Assembly (NCBI GenBank): GCA_017871115.1
Contig: JAFCIZ010000001.1
Span: 1,779,501 to 1,843,500, forward strand
Origin: Cunninghamella blakesleeana
Lineage: Eukaryota; Mucoromycota; Mucoromycetes; Mucorales; Cunninghamellaceae
Reading direction: 5' to 3'
Length of the DNA: 64,000 nucleotides
Each line of letters begins with the position of its first letter. Within the stretch, counting starts at the first letter, position 1. The notes below the pieces were generated by a model. The model was not told the origin of the DNA, did not search any database, and saw only the letters and a list, made by a program, of their open reading frames with translations. A program made the position numbers and the translations under genes. Of the stretch, positions 33,698 through 50,008 are shown piece after piece.

Positions 33698-35131
33698 TTA
33701 GTTAAGGATATTATTAACTCTCATCAAGGATGGGTTCAATAAAGGGTCCATATCTAATTTATTGGTATGATGTACTACTTGTGACCCATTGGGCTGTTGC
33801 CTTTGAAAAGTAAGCGATTGAAAAGTAGGTGTGCTCATATCAGTTTCTGGTGAATTGGGTGAGGTAGATCCACGCACAGAACTTGTTTTAGAGCTTGTTG
33901 AACCCATACTGGAATTTGTATTAGTACTATCAAAACTTCTCTTCATTTTATTATTATCATTGGTATTATTAGTATTGGTGCTGGTTGTAAAGAATCCATT
34001 CTGTCTTTGGCTATCCAATCCATCTGTGGTATAATGACGTTGTTGTTGTTGGACTTGTTGTGTAGAATAAAATGGCATCAAGCTATTAAAATCAATTTCT
34101 TCAACTGTTTGATTGATTCTTTGGGGTTGGGATTGTTGTTGAATGCTTGAAGATGATGAACTAGATGATAAGTTACTAAGACTAGATGTGCTACTAGATG
34201 GAGCCATGACGTGTCTTAATTGCTGTTGTTGTTGCTCATGATGCCAATACTCTATACTTCCCAAAAAACCACTATCTAAAATTTGACGACCAAAATTAGT
34301 ATTATTTAATTGATCAACGTCGACCGTCCAATAACCTCCTTTGGTTCCTTTCTTGCCATTATCTTGGGTTCTTGGAACTTTACGAAAACATCTATTTAAT
34401 GACAAATTATGTCTTATGGTATTCTATTTTATTAAAAAATAAAATAAAAAGTGAATAAATGGATATAAAAAATAAATAATAATAATAATAGTATATATAT
34501 AATTTACCTGCCAACCAGTTTCATTAGCTTCGTACAGATGAGGATATCTAGTTTGTACCCATTCATATATTTCACGTAAAGTCATTTTTTGATCTTGAGA
34601 AGTTAAAATAGCTTGGGCAATTAAAGAAGCATAAGAATGGGGTGGTCTTCTTCTTTTTCTCATAGGTCTCGATTTTAATACTTCAGTTAAAAGAGCTTCA
34701 CGTTGGTGTTGGGGAGATGATGATGATTGTTGTTGTTGTTGAGGAGGGGTGGGTGTAGGATAATATAAATTATTCATAGCATTATTATTTGTATTATTAT
34801 TATAAAATAAGGAAGGGTAATTAATTTGCTGATGATGGTGATTATTATTATTAGGTTGCATTTGTGGAGCATGTAAATCAGTTTGTTGAAAATTGGGAAT
34901 ATGAGGTCTTACACGGAATCCATCAAAAGATTGGCCAAAATCGGTCCCGGAATAAAACCCCGATGCCAATCCATTTGTAGTATCTTTGGATGTTTTCCAT
35001 GTAGGTGGTAGTAATCTCATTACATCTTTTTCTAACATAGCATGGGTAGCCTGATCAGTTTGTTGTTGATCTAAAATACCATCTGTAGATCCTTGATTAT
35101 ATCTCATATCAGGTAATTGAATATTAGACAT
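33698..35131 (-). CDS. Forkhead transcription factor
   Basis: Nuclear winged-helix DNA-binding protein of 449 residues; exons 34508-35131 and 33698-34423. The forkhead domain covers about 162-245: [31 protein letters not shown], then GWQ joined across the intron to [10 protein letters not shown] (recognition helix), RCFRKVPR and KGGYWTVD. A basic patch ([10 protein letters not shown]) before it is a likely nuclear localisation signal. The N-terminal part is Asn/Gln/His-rich. The C-terminal part has Gln, Ser and Asn runs and ends [18 protein letters not shown], a possible short activation motif. There is no FHA domain, so it is not a Fkh1/Fkh2 orthologue; targets are unknown. Confidence 0.93.
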
Positions 35132-36437
35132 TATTGTTTTAATTTATTTATAATAATAATAATAGTAATAACGAAATATAATAAAAGGAAGGAAAGGCAA
35201 GTGAGTGTAAAAAAAAGGGAAATGAAATGAAAAAAAAAAAAAAAAAGGAAACTGGAAAGAAAAAAATTATTCGACTTTGATTACTTTTATAGTCGGTGGA
35301 AATAAGAAGAAAAAAAATGGATATTAAATAAAAATCATTTAGGTTTTTTTCGAACGGAAATTATAAAGTTTATCTTTGAGCAAGGAAATTAACTTCCAAA
35401 AGAAGCAACAAGCTTGATCTTAAATAATCATTATATACCTATTTTTTTTAAAAAAATAAAAAAATCATACATTTTAAACGTAGAAAGTGTATTTTTGTTT
35501 ATAATCATATGTCTAGTAGTTGATTATTCATTTTATGTACAAAAAAAGAAAAAAGAAAAACTCTTACGTATAAAGTGAGGGATGGTTCATTCTAGGTACA
35601 GTCAATTAAACTATTAAAAATAAATCAAATTTTATAGAGATTATATTATAATTATTTTTAAAGAAATAAGGGAATTCTGGAATAATATGTGTATATATAT
35701 ATATATATTACTTATAAGTGAAGTATTGGATCAAAGCGATGCTGTCAGTTTGAAAATCACCCATTAATATTTTTTATATATATTCTGATTGGTTCTTAAA
35801 TAGGTATAATACACAGCTTTTTTTTTTTTTTTTTTTTCAAAAAAAACTTTGACCATCAGCGCCTTCTATGAATTATAGCTATGATGTATACTTTAAATAT
35901 TTTATTTTTATAAAATTTCTTTTTATTTAAGTATTATCTTTTTTTTTTCCTTATTAAAAAGAATATAGAATTATAGTTATCTTTTATTTTATTTTATTTT
36001 GAATAATCGGATGTATAAAAAATAAATCAACGATTTTAATCAGTACTAACCCACGAGGAAAATTGTCGCATAAAAAATATTACTTTTATTTTATAATATA
36101 GAGAATTATCTACTAGTAATATAAATATCATCACTTCAAAATATTCCATTAATTGATCCATTCACTACTGAACATATAATAAATTTAATCATTCATTAAT
36201 CTCTTTATTTCTTTTTTTTTAGTTATAGATTATCTATCCATTTGGTAACCCATTTAATCTCTGTTTTGTTCATTACATTATATAGTTATAAAAAAGCAAT
36301 TAATACTAGCGTGTTTAAAATGTTCAAGTAAAAAATATTATTATTATTATTATTATTTAAAAAAAGGATGCATTATCAAACTTGAGAAATAAATAAAATG
36401 AATTTAAAAAAATGATATATATATATATATATATTAT
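35132..36437. other. Intergenic region between AlaRS 3' end and forkhead start
   Basis: 1.3 kb, AT-rich, with A-runs (35230-35246), T-runs (35819-35837) and (TA)n at 35691-35708. No coding or RNA gene is supported. Confidence 0.6.
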
Positions 36438-40107
<3,670 letters not shown>

Positions 40108-40618
40108 ATTTTAGTTATATATTTTATAAAAAGAGAAAGAAAGTAAAAAAATTTCTTAAAAAAATAAACAGCGCTATTTGAACATTTTTTTTTTACGCTA
40201 ATCTAAATTTTATTGGTGAATTTTTTTTCTTAAATAAGTAACTATTATACAGTTTACACTACGGTATAAATAAAAGACGAAACATTCTTACTCATTGTTT
40301 ATCTGATCCATGTCATGGTATATTTACACTAAAAATAATTACTTTACTATTATAACAAATATAAAAAATAGACACTTTAATTTAAAAATATAAGCAAATT
40401 GTATAATTATTTTTGTATGATGATTGGGAGCCCTATAAATCTTTTGTTTTCCTTTATGTACGCAGCAAAAAAAATAAAACAGTAATAGAGAATTTTAAAA
40501 CGTTATCTTTTAAAGTAGCTGACTATGTAAATGATTTAATGACAATACAAAATAATAAATAATAAAAAAATTGTTTACAGTAATATTATTTAAGAATGTT
40601 TTTGCTTTACTTTTTTTA

Positions 40619-40653
<35 letters not shown>

Positions 40654-40845
40654 ATGTAATATAATATAATATTGCAAGTAAGGTTCAATAATAATTGATA
40701 GTTTTGCTCTTTTATATTTACTTTTTTCGATCCTCTTCCCCTTTTTTAAAATTTAAATATCCGTTTTAATTTTTTTTTTTTGCGTCTCTTTTTTCTCTTG
40801 CCTACTTTTTTCTCACTTTATATACTCAGTTTTTCCCTCCCTTCT
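40108..40845. other. Divergent intergenic region, AlaRS / PP2C
   Basis: 738 bp shared promoter region. It has an (AT)n run at about 40628-40653 and a pyrimidine-rich stretch (40715-40840) directly before the PP2C start. CAGCGC at about 40169-40174 lies near the AlaRS start. No gene is supported. Confidence 0.6.
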
Positions 40846-41701
40846 ATGCCAATTCCAGTTCGTACTTTTGCAGCAGCAGCTACTGGTGCCGGGTTAACAG
40901 GTGTTGGTTATTATTTTTATAATCAAAAAATTGAAGATCATCCAGCAAATGTTTTGGAAAAACAAAACACTTCTGAACAAATATATGATTCGCGGCCATA
41001 TAAGTTATTAACTCCAGAAGAAATAAACTCACGCTTACGCGCTGTTCAACTTGCAAACAAAGTACAATTAAATCGCATTCGTGCTGTTTATACTAGTCAA
41101 CTTGCTTCAAATAGACCTGTCGAAGATCATTATAGCAATTATCTTATTGGAAACAAAGCTTTATTTGCCGGTGTTTATGACGGTAAATAATATGAAATAT
41201 ATATTAAAAATATATAAATAAACAAATAAATAGATCTACATCTCATTTTTTTTCTTTTCCCTTTTCCCTTTCTCTCTCTTTCTCTCTTTATGCTTTATAT
41301 TCTTTTTTTCCTTTACTATTCTTAACTATAGGTCATATTGGTCCTCTTTGTTCTAAACTTATTCAAAAACAATTACCAATTTATGTTGCAAGACAATTAG
41401 AAAATAAAGGTGAACAAGAAACAGTAGAAGATGCTATTAGTACTGCTTTTGTAGATTTAGATGACGATATTCAACAACGTTTCTATGACTTATTCCCTAA
41501 AAATGTAAGCAAATTGACTGAAAAAGATATTCAAGACGCTGTTCGAAAACATCCTAACCCTGCTGCTGCTGATTTAATTATTAAAGAAGCTATTCATGGT
41601 TCATGTGCTTGTGCTGTTTATATTGATGGCGATGATGTATATGCTGCTAATACTGGCGATTCTCGTGTTGTCAGTAAGTATTATTTCTTTCTTTCTTTCT
41701 T

Positions 41702-41746
<45 letters not shown>

Positions 41747-42743
41747 AAAGTGTATAGCAGAGCCACCAATTGATATTTATTATCATTGTTTATATAAATA
41801 TTTAAATATATACTATACTAGTTGTACGTCAAGAAGAGGATGGTAAATGGACAGGTCGTCGCTTAGTAGAAGAAGAATCACCAGCTAACCCTGATTGGCG
41901 CGCTCATATGATATCACAACATCCCCCTGATGAAGCTGAAAATATCATCAGACGTAATCGTATTTTTGGTCTTATTGCTGTTGGTGGATGTAAGTATTTA
42001 TATTTATAGGAAAAGTGAAAAGTAAAAAAATAAAAGTGAGAGAAAGAGAAGGAAAGTGCAAAATAGATAAATAAAAAAATATATACTTTTGTATTAATTG
42101 ATAATTATTCTTATTATTTTGTAATTTAGCATTCGGTGACATCATGTATAAGGTACCTCGTGAATATCAGATTAAAGTCCTTCCGTTTATTCCATACGAA
42201 GCTTATAGCTCCTTTGCTAGATATCATCATCGAATTGTAGTAAATTATAGAACACCACCTTATTTATCATCAAAACCTTTAATTACACATCATAAACTTC
42301 AAAAAGGTGACAAATATATTATTGTTGGTACAGATGGATTATGGGATGAACTTAGTTGGGATAATGTACGAAGTGAAGAAGGTGATCAAGCAGCTGCTGA
42401 ACTTATTAGCCAATGGAAAACAAAGAAAGAATCCAACCCTGCTACCCATATGATTCGTGAATCCTTATTATATGAAGCTGTTTATAAGAATGTGGGTCAT
42501 CGTCTTCCTGTATCAGATGAAACATTAGAAATGTCAAAACGTTTAACTCGTCAACCTTCTCGTAATTTCAGAGATGATATTACAGTAACTGTTATTGAAC
42601 TTAAAGATGCTGACGACAATGTAGAAGCCACTTTTGAAAATGTCGGTCCTGTTTCTCCTTTGGAAAATGTCGTTGTGGAACCAAGATTGGCTAATCCTAA
42701 AAAATCAAGTTGGTACTCTGGTTGGCTTTGGAGTAGATTATAA
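40846..42743 (+). CDS. PP2C phosphatase, pyruvate dehydrogenase phosphatase type
   Basis: Metal-dependent Ser/Thr phosphatase. Exons 40846-41182, 41332-41673, 41822-41989, 42130-42743; 486 residues. Upstream in-frame codons lack an ATG, so ATG 40846 is the start. The basic N-terminus with a Gly/Ala-rich hydrophobic segment (RTFAAAATGAGLTGVGYYF) suggests mitochondrial import and anchoring. PP2C motifs: FAGVYDGHIG (metal Asp), AISTAFVDLDDDI, GSCACAVYIDGDDVYAANTGDSRVV, GLIAVGGSFGDIMYK, IIVGTDGLWDELS (metal Asp) and NFRDDITVTVIEL. The long insert and the SFGD..YK motif fit PDP/Ptc5-type phosphatases, which reactivate the pyruvate dehydrogenase complex; assignment to this subfamily is likely but not proven. 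Intron 2 holds a very long poly-T tract. Confidence 0.86.
41687..41749. repeat. (CTTT)n, poly-T and poly-A run in PP2C intron
   Basis: A CTTT repeat is followed by about 35 T and then about 10 A, inside intron 2 of the PP2C gene. Its length is likely to vary between assemblies. Confidence 0.95.
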
Positions 42744-44721
42744 TAAATAAATAGAAGTATATATAATTGAATGAAAACAACCATATAGTTGTTATCAGTA
42801 TATATATATTATAATTATAATCAATTATATATAACGATAATAAATGGTTGCTATTTTATACTGATATTAATGATATAAAGATAAATATTATGCTATATTG
42901 TAACTCAAAAAAACTAACCAAATGTAATCGATTAATTATATAATGCGATCTTTACATTATTCAAGAAAGATATTTTGTATATTATAATAAATCTTTGGTT
43001 GACTGATAATAATTTCTGATCAATAGACATTTTGGAAAAGATTAAACGCATTTTCTTCAAAAATACTTTCCAATAAATGTATATCTTTTAGGGTTTTTTT
43101 GCTTCTACTTTTTTTATTAAAAAAAATAAATTATATTTTTTACACTATATGCCACTGTTTATAGTAAAATTTATTATTATTATTATTATTTGTGTGTGCG
43201 TATGAATTATAGTGTAATAATCCAATGTATATATATAAATATATGTATTTGCATTAATAAATAAACTTCCAGGTGGAGTTTTTTTTAGCATAAAAAACAC
43301 CCACTTACCAAGAATTAATATTATTTTTGCTATACTAATCATGGAATACATATTACTATATTTTAGAGGTTACTCATAAATATACTTTATTTGAACTGAT
43401 AGAATATACTTATTTATTATTCTTAGTTTACCATTTAAGATTACTGGAGTTATCTTTTGTAATTCTTCGCTTGTGGTTAGTCATTTATAATTTCTGATAT
43501 TGGCCATTTACTCTTTATCCCTGGTGCAGCTATGACGACGGGAAGGTAATATAACTACAGATATGTGAAGAGAAAAGATCGTTATGAAAATGAAAGAAAA
43601 AGAATAAATAAAAAAAAGACAATAGAGGAGTGAAAAATAGAAAAAAAGTAATAATAGATGTATATATACACACCAGTGGCTTTTAGGAAGTTCTTTATGC
43701 ATGAATATTTAAGTGTATGATTATTAAATTAAATATCAATGATAAAAGATATGGGGCATGAATAAATACTATTTTTTCTTACATTATGATTTCGCAAAAA
43801 AATACTGATTCTCGTGGGATGTCCAAAGTCACCTTTCTCGATTTTAAATTTATTCACATAGTCTTTTGTATTTATATGAATTAAGAAATAAAGAAAGGTA
43901 AATAAAATAATAAAATGAAAATGAATTTAATTAGTATATAAATATAAAATTGATTTTAATTACATTTGTTATTTTTATTATTACTACTATTACTTTCACC
44001 ATTTTCATTGTCACTTATTTTTTTTTAAAAAAAGTATTAATGTATAAAAATGAATATATTTGTTAATGTGTTATATATTATTTGTAACGATACTCTATGG
44101 AAATAGCATAGACTATAATCTTTTAGAAAGGTAAAAAAGTAAATTGATATCCAAGTAATTTTTTTTAAACCATCTACTAATAGTCTGTGAACTATCGCTA
44201 ATAACAGTGAAATTAAAGAGATAGTTAAAATTTTTGCGTACAAGATATCAAAAATGCACATATCGGAACTAGTAAAGTGAATAGAAATAAAAAAAATTAT
44301 ATATAAATTGCGTCAATGAGATTTATTTAAAAAAAACAGAGTAATATAAACTATTCTTTTTTTTTTGCTTCAGATAACAAAGAAACACTTTTTTTTCAAT
44401 AATATTATTCTCAGGGTCATGATATGTCAAAACGGGTGAAAAAATATAAATTAAAATCGTACTAATATTTTTTTTATTACCACGTTGAAAACATTTTTAT
44501 CTTAAATAAATTATAATAGAATATTTAATTATACAGAATAATTTGTATCTTAAATGTTATTTATTATTGCCAGTAATAATAATAGTAAATAATATTTATA
44601 TTATTTGACAATCAGTGTAAAAATGTATAAAATAATAATAATATATCATAATCATAATAAATATAAATATATATACATATATAAAAAGAATGATATGCAT
44701 ATTTATATATTTTAGTTTAAT
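42744..44721. other. Long convergent intergenic region
   Basis: 2 kb between the stops of the PP2C and SR-protein genes. It holds a minus-strand frame at 43508-43702 with a plausible intron but no recognisable product, and a T9-A7 palindrome at 44018-44033. No gene is clearly supported. Confidence 0.5.
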
Positions 44722-46203
44722 TTATGGTTCTGGACTACGAGATCTTCTAGGAGATGGTGAGCGTCTTTGTGGAGAAGAGGAACGAGAATAAGGTGAACGA
44801 GATCTTGATAATCTGCGTTCGCTAGATGAAGTGGGTGGAGGATAAGAGTAATCGTCGTGGCGACGAATAGGAGGAGGAGGCGGTGAACGAGAATAAGAAG
44901 GTCGTCGATCATACATTGAAGGAGGAGGTGGTGATCTACCACGAAGAGATGGTGATGGACCACGATGATGATGGTGAGGAGGAGGTTGTGAAAAGGGTGG
45001 TGGTGGGGATCTGCCCCGATAAGGTGATCGGCTATGGCTACGTCTGTAAGATGTTCTACGCGAAAAATGAGGACTGGGTGATCTACGACGATGTGGTGAT
45101 CTATCGAAACGCCAGGATGAACTTGGTGCATTACGTGCCCACTAAAAAAATAAGAGTAGTGATAAATAAAATGTAGTATATTAATAATTAATTAATTAAT
45201 TAATATATACCAAATACTCAACTCACCTGAACACTAACGGTATAACCATCAATACGTCTTGCATGCATTTCATTATAAGCATCTTCAGCATCACGAGGAT
45301 CTTCAAATTCCACAAACGCATATCTAGTAAAGGTATACTTATGTTAATATATTGTAATAATTCTTATATATAAATATGTATATATTATATAAATATAATC
45401 AACTTACGGTTTAGATGAATAGCTTTTGGGAGCAGGTATATCACATCGAACTAAACGACCATATCTAATCCAATAGGTAAGAATATTTGTAAAAGAATAG
45501 AATAAAGTATAATAAAATAAAATAAAAGGATGGATCAAAAATATAAAGGATGATGTAAGCATTATGGATTTCCAAGTTGAAGTATTGTTGAATATGTGAT
45601 CATCGTTGAAAAAAATAGAATAAAGTGTAACACCAAAAGAATATTAACATATATAATAAAAAAAAAAGTTGATGTAAGAGAGAAGATCGTTAGCTGTCAT
45701 CGTTTCAAAATAAGAATGTATAATCCCTCAAATTTTTTTATATCTTTTTCTTCAATATGTTTTAAATATAAATTGATTTTTGAATATATGTATCGTCAAG
45801 GTGGTCGTCGCTAACGTTATTGTTCTATCCTTTTTTTTTATTATTTATTTATTTAATGCTTAATGAGGCTGTATGCTGTGCGCGTCATGTGTTGAATAAA
45901 CTGATGACACGAATGAAGGTTGTTGTGTATATGATCGTGAAAGTATTGTTTTTGTTGTTATCCCAATAAAAATAAAATAAAATAAAAAGAATAGCGTTCT
46001 TTCAGACCTTTTTATTTTATCTATTTTTTTAAAAAAGAAAAATTTCCCTCCTCCACACTGACACTTTCTTGATCCTCTTTAAAAAAAGTTCCTTTCTATA
46101 GTTATTAACAATATGAAGAAAAAACTTACCTTTCGAATTCATAAGCTAAATCTCTTGCTCGGGTTCTAGATCCAAATCCAGCAACAAATAATGTAGTTCG
46201 CAT
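44722..46203 (-). CDS. SR-type splicing factor (RRM plus RS/RP tail)
   Basis: Exons 46130-46203, 45408-45464, 45227-45323, 44722-45141; 215 residues. One N-terminal RRM (residues about 3-75): RNP2 TLFVAGFG, RNP1-like YAFVEFEDPRDAEDA, and a loop with RIDGYTVSVQWAR. The rest is rich in RS, SP, RSP and PPPP (HRRRSPSPHFSRR, SRSRSPYSRSSSPQRR), a substrate for SR protein kinases. This fits SR proteins such as fission yeast Srp1 or animal SRSF2/3-type factors that select splice sites; the many introns in this genome give it ample targets. Intron 1 is 665 bp, several times longer than neighbouring introns. A TATAAAAACAGCG sequence lies about 180 bp upstream of the start. The gene is divergent from RPS0. 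Confidence 0.9.
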
Positions 46204-46817
46204 TTTTTATTTTTATTTTTTATGAGGTCTATGGATATATATATTAATGAATAGATTGTTGTCAGGTAATAATAATAAAAAATGAAAAAATAAAAAATGA
46301 AAAATAATAAATAAAAAGGAAAGGAAAGGAATGGAAAAGAAAAGAAAACCAAGAATTTTTTTGGAGTATTTTTATATAAGTGACGCTGTTTTTATAAACT
46401 CAGCATATAGTTACTTTTTTTAATGAACTTAAAATAATGAATGAATTTTTATTTTATGTGTTTTTTTTAATAGATATTATCTTGATTAAAAAAATGAAAA
46501 GCAAAGGAAAAAAAAAAAAAAAAAGTTGAAAGAAGTTATACAGTGTTTATCAATTCATTATTTTTTGAAAAAAAGTTAGCATTATGAAGTCCAAAAAAGG
46601 CAATGTCGGTGGCGGAGTTTTCTTGTTTGTTTTTTATAAAATTTTTCTTGCACTTTTTTTTTCTTCTTTCTTTCCCTTTTTTTTCATTAAACTCTTTAGG
46701 ACATACTTTGGCCTTTCACTTTAACAAATTCTGCACCTTAACTCTAGCTAGAATTTATCGATAGCCGTCCATTTATATATTTTTTGAAAAATATTATTTC
46801 TTTGAATTTCTAAAAAA
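46204..46817. other. Divergent promoter region, SR protein / RPS0
   Basis: 614 bp. For the SR gene there is TATAAAAACAGCG (minus strand, 46384-46396). For RPS0 there is a GC-richer patch (about 46596-46620), a pyrimidine tract (46650-46690) and CTTTAACAAATTCTGCACC near 46720. No other gene is seen. Confidence 0.55.
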
Positions 46818-47888
46818 ATGTCTCGTGTACCTTCTGGTAATAAGATTTAAATTTACATATAAACATTTATACTAATAATAATAATGATAATAATGATAAA
46901 AAGCTTATCACAGATTCAATCAGATCAACTAATTATTTTTACTATTATTAATATTATATATATTCTGTAGTTTTAAACGTTACTGAAGAAGATTTACAAT
47001 TGCTTCTCTCTGCTCAATGTCACCTTGGTGCTAAGAACGTTACTTCTCATATGACACCCTATGTCTATAAACGCCGTGCTGATGGTAAAGAATATATAAA
47101 TAAACAAATATAATAATAAAGATCATTACCTGTACTCATGCTGTATCATATTTATTATATATTACATAGGTGTTCAATTGATTAACTTGGGTAAGACTTG
47201 GGAAAAACTTATTTTAGCTGCTCGTGTTATTGCCACTATTGAAAACCCTAAAGATATTGCAGTTATCGCCGCCCGTCCATACGGTCACCGTGCTGCCTTA
47301 AAGTTTGCAAGATATATTGGAGCTGAAGCAATTGTTGGACGTTTTACCCCTGGTACTTTCACCAATTATATCACCAAATCCTTCCGTGAACCTCGTTTAG
47401 TTATCTGTACTGATCCTCATACTGATTTTCAAGCTATCCAAGAAGCCTCCTACGTCAACATCCCCGTTATTTCTTTAGCTGATACCGATGCTCTTCTCCA
47501 TTACATTGATGTTGTTATTCCTACCAACAATAAAGGTAAGCATGCTATTGGTTTGATTTATTGGTTATTAGCCCGTGCTGTACTTCGCCTTCGTGGTACT
47601 TTGGATTATAATCAATCCTGGGATGTTATGGTTGATATGTTCTTCTACCGTGACCCTGAAGAAATTGAAAAGGAACAAGAAATTACTGCTGAAGCCTTTG
47701 ATGAATCTGCTCCTGCTGTCGGTGGTGAATGGGGTAGCGCTGAACCTGATTGGAGTATTGAAGGTACTGCTACTGATGGTCCTGCTGCTTATGCTGCCAC
47801 AGCTGACTGGTCTACTCCTACTGCTGCTGGTACTACTGATTGGGCTGATGATGACACTTCTAACAAGGTTCCTAGTTCTTGGGATTAA
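46818..47888 (+). CDS. RPS0: 40S ribosomal protein uS2 (RPSA / Rps0)
   Basis: Small-subunit protein of the uS2 family, required for 18S rRNA maturation and 40S assembly. Exons 46818-46836 (19 nt), 46971-47084, 47170-47888; 283 residues. Starts [21 protein letters not shown] and continues with [71 protein letters not shown] and [11 protein letters not shown]. The C-terminus has the acidic DW repeats ([24 protein letters not shown]) seen in eukaryotic RPSA. Codons are C-richer than in neighbouring genes (e.g. GCC, ACC, CGT), as expected for high expression. T-run/A-run palindromes follow the stop. Confidence 0.97.
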
Positions 47889-48442
47889 AAAAACAATATA
47901 ACAAAGAAAGATTTCTCTCTTTCTTTTTTTTTTTTTTTTTTTTTAAAAAAAAAATGATAATAATAAAAATAAAGACTTTTTTTTTTTTAAAAAAAAAGAA
48001 AGTTTTGTTGAATTAAAAAAAAATTGCACGTACAACATATTTATTTTTATTTTAATGATATTATTGTAGTATAGGAACAAGGAACCAGAGTTGTAGGATG
48101 AATTAATAATGGAAAGAAAATTATAAAAGAGGAAATGTGATACAGTTTTTAAGATGAAAGATTAAATTGATAACTTTAATTATTTAAAATTATAGTATTA
48201 TTAGATATTTTATTAAGAATAGAGAAAAGATGAAAAGTAAAATTAAAAAAAATGAGGATGATGCTATTGTTTATAAAGAAATATGATTCGGTAAAGATTG
48301 CGATATATATTTTTCTTTTTTTGGGTCGGAGATTAAGTAGATTTATCATCCACCTTAAAAAAAGATTTATTTCGTCCATTTTTTTTTTCGACCTCTTTCT
48401 TTCTTTCTTTCTTTTACTTTTTTATAACTATATTTTTAAAAT
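47889..48442. other. Intergenic region between RPS0 and SQR
   Basis: 554 bp. Two T-run/A-run palindromes lie directly after the RPS0 stop (47924-47954 and 47977-47997). A pyrimidine-rich tract (48380-48425) lies before the SQR start. Nothing coding. Confidence 0.6.
47924..47997. terminator. Two T(n)A(n) palindromes just after RPS0
   Basis: Runs of 21 T then 10 A, and 12 T then 9 A, start 36 nt after the RPS0 stop codon. As RNA or single-stranded DNA they could fold into U-A hairpins. A role in 3' end formation is inference from position. Confidence 0.35.
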
Positions 48443-50008
48443 ATGCTTTCTATTACCCGTACACGTGTTGCTTCTTATACTACTACCCGTGGTTTTGCTT
48501 CTCAAGCTAATAAACACTTTAAAGTAGCTGTAATTGGTGGTGGCCCTGGAGGTTTATCTGTTTCTTCAACCATTTCCGATTTGCTTGGTAAAGGCCAAGT
48601 CGCGGTTATTGAACCTTCTACTACTCATTATGTAAGTGTTTTATACGTATATATATATAGGTGAAAATAAGAAAATTATGGTACTTATTTATTCATTTTA
48701 TTTCTTTTTCTTTTTAAATTCAGTATCAACCTTTATGGACATATGTAGGCGGCGGGTTAAAAGATTTCAGTGAATCAGCACGCCCTATGGGTTCCTTAAT
48801 GCCTAAAAACGCCGAATGGATCCAAGATAGAGTAACCCAATTAGATCCTGATAATAATCAAGTTCAGTTAAGTAATGGAGAAAAAATTGGATATGATTAT
48901 TTAGTTGTAGCCGCTGGTATTCAAATTAACTGGGATCAAGTGAAGGGATTAAAGGAAGCTCTTGGAAAGGATGGTGTTACTTCCAACTATTCCCCTGAAA
49001 GCGTACAGAAGACTTATCCCTTTATTCAAAATTTTAAAGGCGGTAATGCTGTATTTACTTTTCCTAATACTCCATTGAAGTGCCCTGGTGCTCCTACAAA
49101 GATCACTTTCTTGGCTGAAGAAGCTTTCCGCCTTCAAGGTGTAAGAGATAAAACTAATGTCATTTATAATACAAGTTTAGGAAAAATATTTGGTGTAGAT
49201 CATTACGGCCACGTTCTTCAACGTTTAGCTAATGAACGCGGTATACAAGTAAATTTCCAAACTGAATTGATTGAGATCGATAGTGAAAAGAAAGAAGCTA
49301 CTTTCAGAAACAATGCTACTAAAGCCATTCATAAACAGCCTTATGACTTTTTACATGTTGCTCCTCCTCAAGGTGCCCCTACTTTTATTAAAGAATCCAA
49401 ACTTGCTGATGCTGCTGGTTTTGTTGATGTGAATAAAGATACTTTACGACATAACAAATATAAAAATGTTTTTGCTCTTGGTGATTGTTCAAGTTTACCT
49501 ACTTCTAAAACCGCTGCTGCTATCACTGGTGAATCAGGTGTTCTTAAGGTAAATAAGTAATTTTTTAAAGAAAAGATCAATGGGTATTATTTATATTTTT
49601 TATGGAATGAAAAAGTGCATATATATATTATCAAAGATCAAACAAAAAATAATAATAATAATAATAAAGGTATGAAATCTAAACCGTATTTAATATTATT
49701 TATATTAGACCAATCTTATTGCCGATTTAAAGGGTAAAACAATTGAACCTGCTACCTATGATGGTTATACATCATGTCCATTAATTGTTGGTCGTGAACA
49801 ATTAATTCTTGCCGAATTTTCTGGTTATACTGGACAACCTCTAGAAACTTTCCCAGTTGATCAACGTAATATTTCTAATGTTTCTCAATTTTTAAATAAG
49901 GAAGTCATTCCTGCTATTTATTGGAACGGTTTATTAAAAGGTACTTGGACCGGTCCTTCGGCCTTCCGTAAAGCTTTAAGACCTTTACGACCTGCTAATC
50001 TTGCTTGA
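48443..50008 (+). CDS. SQOR: Sulfide:quinone oxidoreductase, mitochondrial
   Basis: Flavoprotein that oxidises sulfide and passes electrons to ubiquinone in the inner mitochondrial membrane (HMT2 in fission yeast). Exons 48443-48631, 48724-49548, 49709-50008; 437 residues. N-terminal presequence (MLSITRTRVASYTTTRGFAS), the FAD-binding loop VAVIGGGPGGLS, the YQPLWTYVGGGLK segment, DYLVVAAGI, the first redox Cys in PLKCPGAPTK (C183), FALGDCSSLPTSKTAAA for the second FAD contact, and the second redox Cys in GYTSCPLIVG (C361). Both conserved Cys are therefore present. The C-terminus (IPAIYWNGLLKGTWTGP) is the usual membrane-associated amphipathic part. Length and motifs match the eukaryotic type. 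Confidence 0.96.

Noticed and set aside
33515..33742. 75-codon plus-strand frame rich in Lys/Asn/Ile
   Set aside because: Low-complexity A/T tract at the 3' side of the forkhead gene; no family resemblance.
40780..40845. Upstream extension of the PP2C frame beginning RLFFLLPTFF
   Set aside because: It starts at a TTG codon in a pyrimidine tract, not an ATG; ATG 40846 gives the expected basic N-terminus.
42744..44721. Transposon remnant in the long gap after PP2C
   Set aside because: No terminal repeats, no transposase or reverse-transcriptase-like frames.
44712..45176. Open frames of 97 and 139 codons over the SR gene
   Set aside because: Antisense and shifted readings of the Arg/Ser/Pro repeats of the SR tail.
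47740..47880. DW-repeat tail of RPS0 as a novel repeat system
   Set aside because: Acidic Trp-containing repeats are a normal feature of eukaryotic RPSA/uS2 C-termini.
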